Assembly (NCBI RefSeq): GCF_011067135.1
Contig: NZ_JAAMOW010000006.1
Coordinates: 186,001-250,000 of the forward strand
Reading direction: 5' to 3'
DNA from: Solimonas terrae
GTDB lineage: Bacteria; Pseudomonadota; Gammaproteobacteria; Nevskiales; Nevskiaceae
DNA: 64,000 nt
The notes under the pieces: generated by a model
What the model was told of the DNA's origin: nothing
Seen by the model: the letters and a program-made list of their open reading frames with translations, nothing else
Databases searched by the model: none
Shown here: piece after piece, positions 10,124 through 18,790 of the stretch
Numbering within the stretch: position 1 is the first letter of the stretch
Layout of the letters: each line of letters opens with the position of its first letter
Translations under genes and position numbers: made by a program

Positions 10124-11639
10124 AGCCGAGAATGCCGCGCAGCAGCTGGCGGCCGACTTCACGGCCGATCGACGACGCGGCACTGCGCGTCACGCTCTTG
10201 ATCGCCGACTCGACGACGGTGTCGCTGCGTCGCGCCGCCGGATGCTGCGCACGCGGTGCGGCCGGCGCATTCGCCGGCGGCGCGCTGCCGCGATCCCACC
10301 AGCCGGTATCGCCGTCGGCAGCTGGGCCAGGCGCCGGCGCCGGCGCCGGCGCGGCGGTGTCGACCGTGCGTACTTTCAGCTTTTCGTAGGCCGACTCGCG
10401 ATCGACCGCGGTGTCGTAGCGGCCCGCAACCGGACTGCGCGCCATGATGGTCTTGCGCTCCTCGCTGCTCAGCGGCCCGATGCGCGAACGCGGCGGCGCG
10501 ATCATCGTCTTCTCGACGATGCCGGGCACGGCGTTGTCACCCAGCGTCGACACCAGCGCTTCGCCGACGCCGAGCGTCTGGATGACCTCGGCGACATCGA
10601 GCCTGGGGTTGGCGCGGAACGTCTGCGCGGCCGCTTTCACGGCTTTCTGATCGCGCGGCGTAAACGCGCGCAGGGCGTGCTGCACGCGATTGCCGAGCTG
10701 GCCGAGCACGCTGTCCGGCAGATCCAGCGGATTCTGCGTGACGAAGTAGACGCCGACGCCCTTGCTGCGAATCAGGCGCACGACCTGCTCGACCTTCTCG
10801 ACCAGGGCCTTCGGCGCGTCCTTGAACAGCAGATGCGCCTCGTCGAAGAAGAACACGAGCTTGGGCTTGTCGGCATCACCAGCCTCCGGCAAGTGCTCGA
10901 ACAATTCCGACAGCAGCCACAGCAGGAACGTCGCGTACAAACGCGGCTTCTGATAGAGCACGTCGGCCGCGAGCACATTGACGATGCCGCGCCCGCCGAG
11001 ATCGACGCGCATGAAGTCGTTGAGATCGAGCGCCGGCTCGCCGAAGAAATGTTCGGCACCATCGGCTTCAAGCTGCAGCAGGGCGCGCTGGATCGCACCG
11101 ACCGAGCCGCTGCTGACCAGGCCGTAGTCGCTGCCCAGCGACTTGGCGTTGCTGCCGACGTAAGTCAGCACGGCGCGCAGATCCTTGAGATCGAGCAGCA
11201 GCAGTCCCTGATCGTCGGCGTATTTGTAGACCAGCGACAGCACCGCCTCCTGCACGTCGGACAGGTCGAGCAGACGCGACAGCAGCAGCGGGCCGAGATC
11301 GGAAATCGTCGCGCGCACCGGATGGCCGCCGGTTCCGAACACGTCCCAGAACATCGTCGGACAGGCGGCCGGCGCCCAGGCCTCGACACCAACCGCGGTC
11401 GCGCGTTCGAGCAGCCTGGGCTTGGCTTCACCCGCCGCCGCAATCCCGGACAGATCGCCCTTGATGTCGGCCGCGAACACCGGCACGCCCATTTGCGAAA
11501 AGCCTTCGGCGAGCACCTGCAGCGTGACGGTCTTGCCGGTGCCGGTGGCGCCGGCGATCAGGCCATGCCGGTTCGCGTATTCGCCACGCAGAAGCTGCGG
11601 CGTGTCATCGCCCTTGCCGATCAGGATTGCGGCGCTCAT
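10107..11639 (-). CDS. HerA/DUF853-family ATPase (helicase HerA-like)
   Basis: 510-residue FtsK/HerA-superfamily ATPase of the DUF853 (YjgR-like) family. Walker A is GATGTGKT (30-37); Walker B is [12 protein letters not shown] near the middle. Further motifs are [20 protein letters not shown] (sensor region) and the [16 protein letters not shown] segment typical of the family. A proline/alanine-rich linker (about 425-470) precedes a basic C-terminal amphipathic segment ending GILGSLSKR. The role of the family is unknown; DNA or protein translocation is inferred only from the fold. Start ATG 11637-11639 has AAGGGGC upstream. Confidence 0.88.
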   Translation of the reverse strand: MSAAILIGKGDDTPQLLRGEYANRHGLIAGATGTGKTVTLQVLAEGFSQMGVPVFAADIKGDLSGIAAAGEAKPRLLERATAVGVEAWAPAACPTMFWDVFGTGGHPVRATISDLGPLLLSRLLDLSDVQEAVLSLVYKYADDQGLLLLDLKDLRAVLTYVGSNAKSLGSDYGLVSSGSVGAIQRALLQLEADGAEHFFGEPALDLNDFMRVDLGGRGIVNVLAADVLYQKPRLYATFLLWLLSELFEHLPEAGDADKPKLVFFFDEAHLLFKDAPKALVEKVEQVVRLIRSKGVGVYFVTQNPLDLPDSVLGQLGNRVQHALRAFTPRDQKAVKAAAQTFRANPRLDVAEVIQTLGVGEALVSTLGDNAVPGIVEKTMIAPPRSRIGPLSSEERKTIMARSPVAGRYDTAVDRESAYEKLKVRTVDTAAPAPAPAPGPAADGDTGWWDRGSAPPANAPAAPRAQHPAARRSDTVVESAIKSVTRSAASSIGREVGRQLLRGILGSLSKR

Positions 11640-11758
11640 TGAAGCCCCCTTTTGCATTCGCAGAATGACTGCCCCCGACACCACAAGATCGGAAGAAAAT
11701 CCCGGGCAAGGGTAGCGAGCGAAGGCAGGTTGCGCGAGGACGGCGCGCAGCAGGCGCA

Positions 11759-11774
11759 GCGTACATCAGTACGC
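11759..11774. repeat. GCGTAC-ATCA-GTACGC hairpin within a possible dispersed repeat
   Basis: A perfect 6-bp inverted repeat with an ATCA loop lies in the 193-base gap between fadE (ends 11833) and the DUF853 gene (starts 11639). The surrounding sequence (about 11710-11832) is patterned with repeated GCGAG/GCGCAG-type words. I see one copy in this window. Similar GTAC-centred hairpins with such flanks recur in some gammaproteobacterial intergenic regions (recollection, not checked). An operator or terminator is possible. Confidence 0.35.
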
Positions 11775-11832
11775 GAGCATCGAGCACCGCTCGCGCGCAG
11801 AATGCCGAGCGCAGCAGCTTGCTCGGGGTCTT

Positions 11833-14307
11833 CTAGGCCACGCGCGACAGCTCGCCCGATGCCTCGATCGCCGCCGCGGCTTCGGCGGCGAAGTCGCCGG
11901 CGAGATATTCCTTGCTGAAATCGTCGGTGAGGATCACGTCGTAGCGCGCGTCGTCGTAGGCGCGCGCCTGCTCGGCTTCGTCGCGCGTCAGCAGATTGCG
12001 GCGGACTGCATCATCGAGACGCTCGGCCACCGTGTCGCCGCTGATCTCGCCATGATTCGCGAGCTTGTAGTACTTCACGTAGGCCGCCTCGGTCTTCAGG
12101 CCGATCTTCCAGGCCTTCTCCATGCGGCCGATCGGATCGTGCTCGCCACCGTTCTTGAAGATCAGCCACGACAGGCGCTCGCGCACGTCGCTGTGCTCGA
12201 GCAGCAGATCGGCGACACGCGCATTGCGGCGGTCGCTGACCGGATGGAAGGAATTGCCGAGCGGCATGATCACCAGCCGCAGCAGGACGCGACCCCAGGC
12301 GACCGGGAAGTTGCGGATGAAGCCGTCGAAGGCATGGCCGATCTCGTACAGGCAGGTGTCGAGCGCCCAGCGCGCGTGCGCGCGTTCGGCATCGCTCTTG
12401 CTGCCTTCGAGATAGAACTTGAGCACGGCCGAGGCGATGTAGAGCTGCGAGAGCACATCGCCGAGCCGGGCCGACAGGCGCTCCATGAATTTCAGCTTGC
12501 CGCCGACCGCGCCCATCGTCAGGTCGGAGGTGAACGCGAGCGCCGACGACATCCGTTCCAGCTTGCGGAAATACGGTGCGAGTTCGCCGTCGACCGGAGA
12601 ACGCGCCAGCATCGAGCCGCTGATCGCCAGCGTGAACGAACGCACCGCGCGATTGATCGCGAAGCCGACATGACCGATGACCAGCTTGTCGAACTTGACG
12701 AGATCGTTTTCGCGCGCCGCTTCCATTTCCGGGAACACGTACTTGTGGCAGCGGATCGCGCCCTGGCCGTAGATCATCAGATTGCGCGTCAGGATGTTCG
12801 CGCCTTCGACCGTGATCGCGACCGGCGTCGCCTTGTAGCCGGTCGCCATGAAATTGCGCGGCCCCTGCTGGATGCCCTTGCCGCCGAGCACGTCCATGCC
12901 GTCGGTGATGATCTTCCGCATCAGTTCGGTCATGTGGTACTTGGCGATCGCGGTCGTCACGCTCGGCGCGCAGTGATCGACAGCCGACGCGGTCAGCACG
13001 CGCAGCGCTTCCAGCGTGTAGGCATGTCCGGCGATGCGCCCGGTCGCTTCCTGCACGCCTTCGAACTTGCCGACCGACACCTTGAACTGGCGGCGAAAGC
13101 GCGCGTAGACGCCGGTCATGCGATAGCCGAGCTGGCCGGCGGCAGTCGACAGCGCCGGCAGCGAAATGCCGCGACCGGAAGACAGGCATTCCGACAGCAT
13201 GCGCCAGCCTTTGCCGGCCATTGCCGGGCCGCCGATGATCGCGTCGATCGGCACGAACACGTCGCGGCCGACGATGGTGCCGTTCATGAACGCCGCACCC
13301 GGATAGTGGCGGCGGCCGATGTGTACGCCCGGATGCGCGGCCGGCACCAGCGCGCAGGTGATGCCGTAGTCGACCTTGTTCCGGTCGCCCAACAGGCCAT
13401 CCGGATCGCGCAGCTTGAACGCGAGGCCGACGACCGTCGCCACCGGCGCCAGCGTGATGTAGCGCTTCGAGAACGTCAGCTTCAGACCCAGGGTCGGCTT
13501 GCCGTCGACTTCACCGTGGCAGACGTAGCCGACGTCCGGCATCGCCGTGGCGTCCGAACCGACTTCCGGACCGGTCAGGCCGAAGCACGGAATCTCGCTG
13601 CCGTCGACCAGCCCCGGCAGCCATTTCTTCTTCTGCTCGTCGGTGCCGTAGTGCATCAGCAGCTCGCCGGGCCCCAGCGAGTTCGGCACCATCACCGTCA
13701 CGGCCAGCGTGATCGACTTGGTCGCGAGCTTGGTGACGACCGCCGACTGCGCGTTCGCGGAAAAGCCCAGCCCGCCGTATTCCTTCTTGATCAGCATCGA
13801 GAAGAATTTCTTCTCGCGAATGTAATCCCAGGCTGCCTTCGGCAGATCCTTGTCTTCGTATTCGATCTTCCAGTCGTCGCAAAGCTTGCACAGCGCCTCG
13901 CATTCGTTGTCGAGGAAGGACTGTTCTTCTTTGGTCAGCTTCGTGTACTTGAAGCTCAGCAGCTTTTCCCAGTCCGGGCGGCCGCGGAACATTTCCGCCT
14001 CCCACCAGACATCGCCGGATTCGAGCACTTCCCGCTCCGTCGACGACATCTCCGGCAGCACCTTCTTGAACACTGCGAACGCGAAGCGCGTCAGCACTGC
14101 GCGCCGCAGGGGCAGCACATTGAGCAGCAGACCGACGCCGGCAATCAGCACTGCGGCGATCGCAAAAGCCGTCAGCGACATCGCCCCGGCCAGCCACAAG
14201 GCCACAGTCAGCGCGGCGGCACCGAGCGTCCAGACCAGCAAGGGAACGCCGACGAACGCCAGCACCCAGGCGGTCAGCAGTGCGAGCAACACGATGAACA
14301 GGCTCAT
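11833..14307 (-). CDS. fadE: Acyl-CoA dehydrogenase FadE
   Basis: 824-residue membrane-associated acyl-CoA dehydrogenase that introduces the 2,3-double bond in the first step of fatty-acid beta-oxidation. Two or three hydrophobic segments fill residues 1-60. Next come the ACAD N-terminal and middle domains (FGLTGPEVGSDA, the flavin/substrate region) and the C-terminal helices with MDVLGGKGIQQGPRN. The last 250 residues match the DUF1974 extension seen in E. coli FadE (814 residues). The ATG at 14305-14307 has GGGAGA upstream; longer frames would overlap tetR. It starts two bases after the tetR stop, so the two form one operon. Confidence 0.93.
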   Translation of the reverse strand: MSLFIVLLALLTAWVLAFVGVPLLVWTLGAAALTVALWLAGAMSLTAFAIAAVLIAGVGLLLNVLPLRRAVLTRFAFAVFKKVLPEMSSTEREVLESGDVWWEAEMFRGRPDWEKLLSFKYTKLTKEEQSFLDNECEALCKLCDDWKIEYEDKDLPKAAWDYIREKKFFSMLIKKEYGGLGFSANAQSAVVTKLATKSITLAVTVMVPNSLGPGELLMHYGTDEQKKKWLPGLVDGSEIPCFGLTGPEVGSDATAMPDVGYVCHGEVDGKPTLGLKLTFSKRYITLAPVATVVGLAFKLRDPDGLLGDRNKVDYGITCALVPAAHPGVHIGRRHYPGAAFMNGTIVGRDVFVPIDAIIGGPAMAGKGWRMLSECLSSGRGISLPALSTAAGQLGYRMTGVYARFRRQFKVSVGKFEGVQEATGRIAGHAYTLEALRVLTASAVDHCAPSVTTAIAKYHMTELMRKIITDGMDVLGGKGIQQGPRNFMATGYKATPVAITVEGANILTRNLMIYGQGAIRCHKYVFPEMEAARENDLVKFDKLVIGHVGFAINRAVRSFTLAISGSMLARSPVDGELAPYFRKLERMSSALAFTSDLTMGAVGGKLKFMERLSARLGDVLSQLYIASAVLKFYLEGSKSDAERAHARWALDTCLYEIGHAFDGFIRNFPVAWGRVLLRLVIMPLGNSFHPVSDRRNARVADLLLEHSDVRERLSWLIFKNGGEHDPIGRMEKAWKIGLKTEAAYVKYYKLANHGEISGDTVAERLDDAVRRNLLTRDEAEQARAYDDARYDVILTDDFSKEYLAGDFAAEAAAAIEASGELSRVA

Positions 14308-14309
14308 CT

Positions 14310-14963
14310 TCAGTCTCCCGTGGCGCCACTGGATACCGGATCGGCACTGAACGACGGATGATCCTGCCCCGCAACCGCGCTGGCGGAACGCGGGATCAGG
14401 GTCTTGATCATCAGCTTCACGTACTCGCTGAACTCGGCGTCGGTCGGCATCAGATCCGGCGTGTCGCGACCGATCTGCAGATTGCCCATGAAGGTCGCGT
14501 AGGCGAAACGCGCCCAGTGCCGCGCCAGCGCCGGCGCGAAGCCGAGCGCGCAATAGCAGTCATAGAGATAGTTCATGCGTCGCTCCGATACGCGCCGCAC
14601 GAAGGCTTGCACCACCGGCTTGTCCTCGGCCGCGGCGATCGCCAGATACAGGCGGCCGGCCCGGTAGCTGGCATTGGCGGCCTTGAACAGCTTGACGATG
14701 CGCGCATACGGATCGGGCTCGGGCCCGATGCGCGCCACGATGTCATCGGTCTCCGCCTGCTCCCAGCGCGCCAGCGCCGCGCGCAGCAGCGCGTCGCGAT
14801 TGGCGAAGTGCCAGTAGAAACTGCCCTTGGTGACGCCGAGGCTGCGCGCGAGCGGTTCGACCGCAACCGCATCGAGGCCGCCGTTGGCGATCGCATCCAG
14901 CGCCGCCTCGGCCCACGCCTCGGCGGTGAGATTCTGTTTTGCCTCGACAGCACTCGCTGGCAT
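14310..14963 (-). CDS. TetR/AcrR family transcriptional regulator
   Basis: 217-residue TetR-family repressor. The N-terminal helix-turn-helix is LARSLGVTKGSFYWHFANRDALL (about residues 38-60), the family hallmark. The C-terminal ligand domain is Ala-rich and unassigned. It is co-transcribed with fadE, and a palindromic operator sits between the -35 and -10 of the promoter just upstream. By analogy with PsrA/FadR-type TetR proteins it probably releases DNA on binding a fatty acyl-CoA (inference). The downstream gap to fadE is two bases. Confidence 0.9.
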   Translation of the reverse strand: MPASAVEAKQNLTAEAWAEAALDAIANGGLDAVAVEPLARSLGVTKGSFYWHFANRDALLRAALARWEQAETDDIVARIGPEPDPYARIVKLFKAANASYRAGRLYLAIAAAEDKPVVQAFVRRVSERRMNYLYDCYCALGFAPALARHWARFAYATFMGNLQIGRDTPDLMPTDAEFSEYVKLMIKTLIPRSASAVAGQDHPSFSADPVSSGATGD

Positions 14964-14993
14964 GAGAGACCACGGCCCGGAAATGAGGCGACC

Positions 14994-15023
14994 AGTCTAT
15001 CCATACGCTTGCGTATGGATCAA
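14994..15023 (-). promoter_or_regulatory. tetR-fadE promoter with embedded palindromic operator
   Basis: A perfect 22-bp palindrome (10-bp arms ATCCATACGC/GCGTATGGAT, TT centre) spans 14999-15020. On the minus strand it is flanked by TTGATC (-35, 15018-15023) and TAGACT (-10, 14994-14999) with 18 bp between. Thus the operator fills the spacer, an arrangement expected for direct repression by the adjacent TetR protein. The start codon at 14963 lies about 30 bases downstream of the -10. Confidence 0.72.
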
Positions 15024-15129
15024 GGCAAGCGAGGAGCCGGCACTCGCTAGCCGCCGCGGCGCGATCGCCGGCGACACATCGCCGCAGGACAGCGCGCCGC
15101 GGGTCTTCGCGGCCTCCCGTCCGGCTGCC

Positions 15130-17298
15130 TCACCTGGTGAAATGCAGGGCGAACGCGAGCTTGTCCGCCTCCTCGTCGATCAGCTTGCCGATCGGCTTGC
15201 CGCCACCATGGCCGGCATTGGCGTCGATGCGGATCAGGACCGGCTTGCCGGTCGCGACGCCGTCACTCGATGTCGCCGCCTGCAGCGCCGCGGCGTACTT
15301 GAACGAGTGGCCGGGCACGACGCGATCGTCGTGATCGGCGGTCGTCACCAGCACCGCCGGGTACGCGGTCCCAGGCCGGATGTTGTGATACGGCGAATAG
15401 GCATACAGCGTGCGGAAGCCTGAAGCGCTGTCGGACGTGCCGTAGTCGCCGGCCCAGGAACTGCCGATCGTGAATTTCTGGTAGCGCAGCATGTCCATCA
15501 CGCCGACGGCCGGCAAGGCCGCCGCGAACAGTTCCGGATGCTGGTTGATCTCCGCGCCTATCAGCAGACCGCCATTCGAACGACCGCGGATCGCCAGGTG
15601 CGCCGGCGCAGTCCATTGTTCGCGGATCAGGTACTGCGCGGCCGCGGTGAAATCGTCGAATACGTTCTGCTTGCGCGTCAGCGTGCCGGCCTCGTGCCAG
15701 AGCCGACCGTACTCGCTGCCGCCACGCAGGCTGGCCTGTGCGTAGACACCGCCGCCTTCCATCCAGGCCAGCGCCGGCACCGAGAATTCCGGCATCTTGG
15801 CAATGTTGAAACCGCCGTACGCGTGCAGCATCGTCGGGTTGCTGCCGTTGCGCTTCGTGCCCTTGCGATAGCTGATGAACAGCGGAATCCGGGTGCCGTC
15901 CTTCGAACGGCAGAACACCGCCTCGGTAACATAGTCGTCGGGATCGAAGCTCAGCGTGACCGTTCGAAACGGCCGCGCCGACGACTTGTCGAGCGTGTAG
16001 ACGTACGGCGTCAGGGGCTGGTTGAACGAGGTATAGCCGTAGAACAGTTCCGGATCGCCGGCGTGCCCTGACAGCTGCACACCTCCCACGCTCAGGTCCG
16101 GAATGCTGCCGGTACCCGGCAGCACGATCTCGCCCAGGGGCTTGCCGTCCGGCGTGTAGCGCTGCAGACGCGAGGTGGCGTCGTGCATCGTCAGGGCGAT
16201 GATCTCGTCGCCGGCGAACAGGGCCGACTGCAGGGTGTCGGGCTGCTGACCGACCACCGTCCGCCAGTTCGCCGGCTGCGGCTTCGCCGGATCGATCGCG
16301 ACGATGCGGCCGCGTTCGGCGTCGAGGTTGGTGCGGAAGTACAGCGTGCTGCCGCGATTGCCGAGCAGCTGGTAGTCGGCGTTGAAGTTGTCGATCAGCT
16401 TGATGAACGGCGCATCCAGCTTCGGCGTCTCGGCGCCGCCGAGATCCTTGATCCAGACCGCGTTCTGCTCGCCGCTGTCCGGTGACACCGAGACCACCAG
16501 ATAACGCCCGTCGTCGGTGACTTCGCCCGCCCACAGCCAGCGCGGCTGGGTCGGCATCTCGGCGATCAGCGGGTCGTCGGCCTGTGCGTCACCGAGCCGG
16601 TGATAGAACAGTTTCTGGTTCGCCAGCGCGTCGAAAGTGGCGTCGCCGTCGCCGGGCGGCGCCGCCGGATAGCGCGAATAGAAGAAGCCCTTGCCGTCGC
16701 GCGTCCAGGCGATGCCTGAAAACTTGACGCGCGTCAGCACATCGCCGGTGTCGACTCCATCGGCGACGCGGCGCACGCGCAGGACGTTCCAGTCCGAACC
16801 GGCCGCGGCCGTCGCGTAGGCCAGCAGGCTGCCATCGGGCGACGGCTGGTAGTCGGTCAGCGCAACGGTGCCATCGTCCGACAGCAGATTGGGATCGAGC
16901 AACAGCCGCGGCCTGGCGTCGGCGCTGTCCTGCACGTACAGCACCGATTGGTTCTGCAGGCCGTCGTTGCGACCGAAGAAGTACTTGCCGGCGCGCTTTT
17001 GCGGCAGATCGAAGCGTTCGTAGTTCCACAGCTGCTCGAGCCGCTTGTGCAGACCGGTGCGCTCCGGCAGGGCGGCAAGATACGGCAGGCTCAAGGCGTT
17101 CTCGGCCGCGACCCAGGCACGGGTCTGCGGGGCGTCGACATCCTCCAGCCAGCGGTAGGGATCGGCGACCTTGGTGCCGAAGTAATCATCGACAAGCTCG
17201 CTGCGCGGCGCATCCGGATAACGCAGGGGCTCGGCGCGCGCTTTCACGCCGAACAGCATGGCCAGTACCAGCAGCAGAACCCGACTTCCGTTTCGCAC
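15130..17298 (-). CDS. Prolyl oligopeptidase family serine peptidase (S9A), periplasmic
   Basis: 722-residue prolyl endopeptidase that cleaves short peptides after proline. The signal peptide (LLLVLAMLFGVKARA) predicts export to the periplasm. Residues 24-430 form the beta-propeller that gates the active site, with YRWLEDVD near the start. The catalytic domain has Ser574 in GRSNGG, Asp in DHDDRV (655-659) and His697 in NAGHGGG. The start is GTG (17296-17298), with GGAG five bases upstream. Length is typical of the family. Confidence 0.93.
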   Translation of the reverse strand: MRNGSRVLLLVLAMLFGVKARAEPLRYPDAPRSELVDDYFGTKVADPYRWLEDVDAPQTRAWVAAENALSLPYLAALPERTGLHKRLEQLWNYERFDLPQKRAGKYFFGRNDGLQNQSVLYVQDSADARPRLLLDPNLLSDDGTVALTDYQPSPDGSLLAYATAAAGSDWNVLRVRRVADGVDTGDVLTRVKFSGIAWTRDGKGFFYSRYPAAPPGDGDATFDALANQKLFYHRLGDAQADDPLIAEMPTQPRWLWAGEVTDDGRYLVVSVSPDSGEQNAVWIKDLGGAETPKLDAPFIKLIDNFNADYQLLGNRGSTLYFRTNLDAERGRIVAIDPAKPQPANWRTVVGQQPDTLQSALFAGDEIIALTMHDATSRLQRYTPDGKPLGEIVLPGTGSIPDLSVGGVQLSGHAGDPELFYGYTSFNQPLTPYVYTLDKSSARPFRTVTLSFDPDDYVTEAVFCRSKDGTRIPLFISYRKGTKRNGSNPTMLHAYGGFNIAKMPEFSVPALAWMEGGGVYAQASLRGGSEYGRLWHEAGTLTRKQNVFDDFTAAAQYLIREQWTAPAHLAIRGRSNGGLLIGAEINQHPELFAAALPAVGVMDMLRYQKFTIGSSWAGDYGTSDSASGFRTLYAYSPYHNIRPGTAYPAVLVTTADHDDRVVPGHSFKYAAALQAATSSDGVATGKPVLIRIDANAGHGGGKPIGKLIDEEADKLAFALHFTR

Positions 17299-17565
17299 GA
17301 CCGCTCCATTTGCGCAATCGCGGCCATGCTAGGCGGCCAGCCGCCGGGCGGATACGGGGAATTCCCGCAGGCAGGCAAGGAAACTTCGGCCGCTGTCGGC
17401 CCGGTCATCGCTTTTTGCATGACGAAAAGATTAAGGTTGGATTCAGTGCCCCGCCGCAAGATGCGCGGGTCACGCAAGGGAGCATGCAGTGCGCCACGTT
17501 GTCGACATCCCGGATTCGCGCATTGCGTCGCTTTCTTCAACTGTCCGACCCGAGGAAAGCAAAAA

Positions 17566-18696
17566 ATGAGAATGAAATACAAGCTGATCGCCGTCGCGCT
17601 GATGGCCGGCACGGTGCAGGCCGCGCTGGCTGACGACACGCCGTACATGGGCCTGCAGGGCACCTATGGCTGGCAGGCCGACGCCCGCCACACGGCGAAC
17701 GCGCTTGGTGGCACCTTGCTGTTCGGCTTCCCGACCAGCGATTACCTGGCACCGGAAATCAATCTGTTCGGCCTGCAGGCGGGCCGCGACGGCAGCTCCA
17801 AGCATGATTACGAATACGGCGGCGGCCTCGACTTCGCCATCTATCCGATGACGCGCTCGTCGGCGTTCTCGCCGTTCCTGCTGCTCGGTGGCGGCGGCCA
17901 GTACGAAGATCGTGCGGCCAACAGCCATGTCTACGGCTTCGCGAACGCCGGCGGCGGTTTCCTGATCAGCCTCAACGAGGCGCGCACGGTGGCGATCCGT
18001 GTCGACGCCAAGCATTACTGGGTGTTCGACAACGACAGCTCGTCGCACAGCTATCTGCAGGACACGCGGCTCAACGCCGGCGTGCAGTTCCTGCTCGGCG
18101 GAAAGACCGAGCAACCGGCCGCACCGCCGCCACCGCCGCAGCCCAAGGACAGCGATGGCGATGGCGTGATCGACTCGCTCGACCAGTGCCCCGGCACGCC
18201 GCCCGGCACCAAGGTCGATTCGCGCGGGTGCCCGCTGCCGCCGCCTCCGCCGCCGAAGGACAGCGACGGCGACGGCGTCTATGACGACGTCGACGCCTGC
18301 CCGAACACGCCGGTCGGTTTCAAGGTCGACGCCCGTGGCTGCGCGATCCGTGAAGCCAGGATCATCCTGCACGACATCAACTTCGAGTTCGACTCGTCGC
18401 GTCTGCTGGCGACCTCGAAGGCCGAGCTCGACAAGATCGCCGCCGGTCTCAAGGGTCAGCCGACGATGGGGCTGATCATCGAAGGCCACACCGACGCGAC
18501 CGGCCCGGATGCGTACAACATGAAGCTGTCCAAGGCACGCGCCGAAGCGGCCCGCAGCTACCTGGTCAGCCAGGGTGTCGCGAGTTCGCGTCTGGAGGCG
18601 ACCGGTTACGGCGAGACCAAGCCGATCGCGACCAACAAGACCAAGGAAGGCCGCGCCGAAAACCGTCGCGTCGAATTCAAGGTCACGCGCGAGTAA
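17566..18696 (+). CDS. OmpA-family outer membrane protein with TSP3-like calcium repeats
   Basis: 376-residue envelope protein. The signal peptide is followed by an eight-strand beta-barrel-like region (to about residue 185), then two Pro-rich linkers each leading into a DSDGDGV...CP...GC thrombospondin-type-3 repeat (Asp-rich, Ca2+-binding in other proteins). The C-terminal OmpA domain has FEFDSSRL, GHTDATGPDAYNMKLSKARA and NRRVEF, which bind peptidoglycan diaminopimelate through Asp and Arg. It resembles Pseudomonas OprF in layout. ATG 17566 follows GAGGAAA; a second in-frame ATG is two codons later. A strong terminator follows. Confidence 0.93.
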   Translation: MRMKYKLIAVALMAGTVQAALADDTPYMGLQGTYGWQADARHTANALGGTLLFGFPTSDYLAPEINLFGLQAGRDGSSKHDYEYGGGLDFAIYPMTRSSAFSPFLLLGGGGQYEDRAANSHVYGFANAGGGFLISLNEARTVAIRVDAKHYWVFDNDSSSHSYLQDTRLNAGVQFLLGGKTEQPAAPPPPPQPKDSDGDGVIDSLDQCPGTPPGTKVDSRGCPLPPPPPPKDSDGDGVYDDVDACPNTPVGFKVDARGCAIREARIILHDINFEFDSSRLLATSKAELDKIAAGLKGQPTMGLIIEGHTDATGPDAYNMKLSKARAEAARSYLVSQGVASSRLEATGYGETKPIATNKTKEGRAENRRVEFKVTRE

Positions 18697-18718
18697 AAGG
18701 GCGGCAACGCTGCAGGCA

Positions 18719-18754
18719 ATGCCCCGGCGATGAAAATCGCCGGGGCATTTTTTT
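18719..18754 (+). terminator. Rho-independent terminator after the OmpA gene
   Basis: A perfect 13-bp GC-rich stem (ATGCCCCGGCGAT and its complement) with a GAAA tetraloop is followed by seven T residues. It starts 23 bases after the stop codon and is the clearest intrinsic terminator in the window. Confidence 0.93.
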
Positions 18755-18790
18755 GCCGCCGATCTCCGGCCGCTCGCCGGCAGCGAAAAC

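Noticed and set aside
11605-11787. 60-residue minus-strand ORF beginning in the GTAC hairpin
   Set aside because: Overlaps the DUF853 start and a repetitive segment; no Shine-Dalgarno and no recognisable protein.
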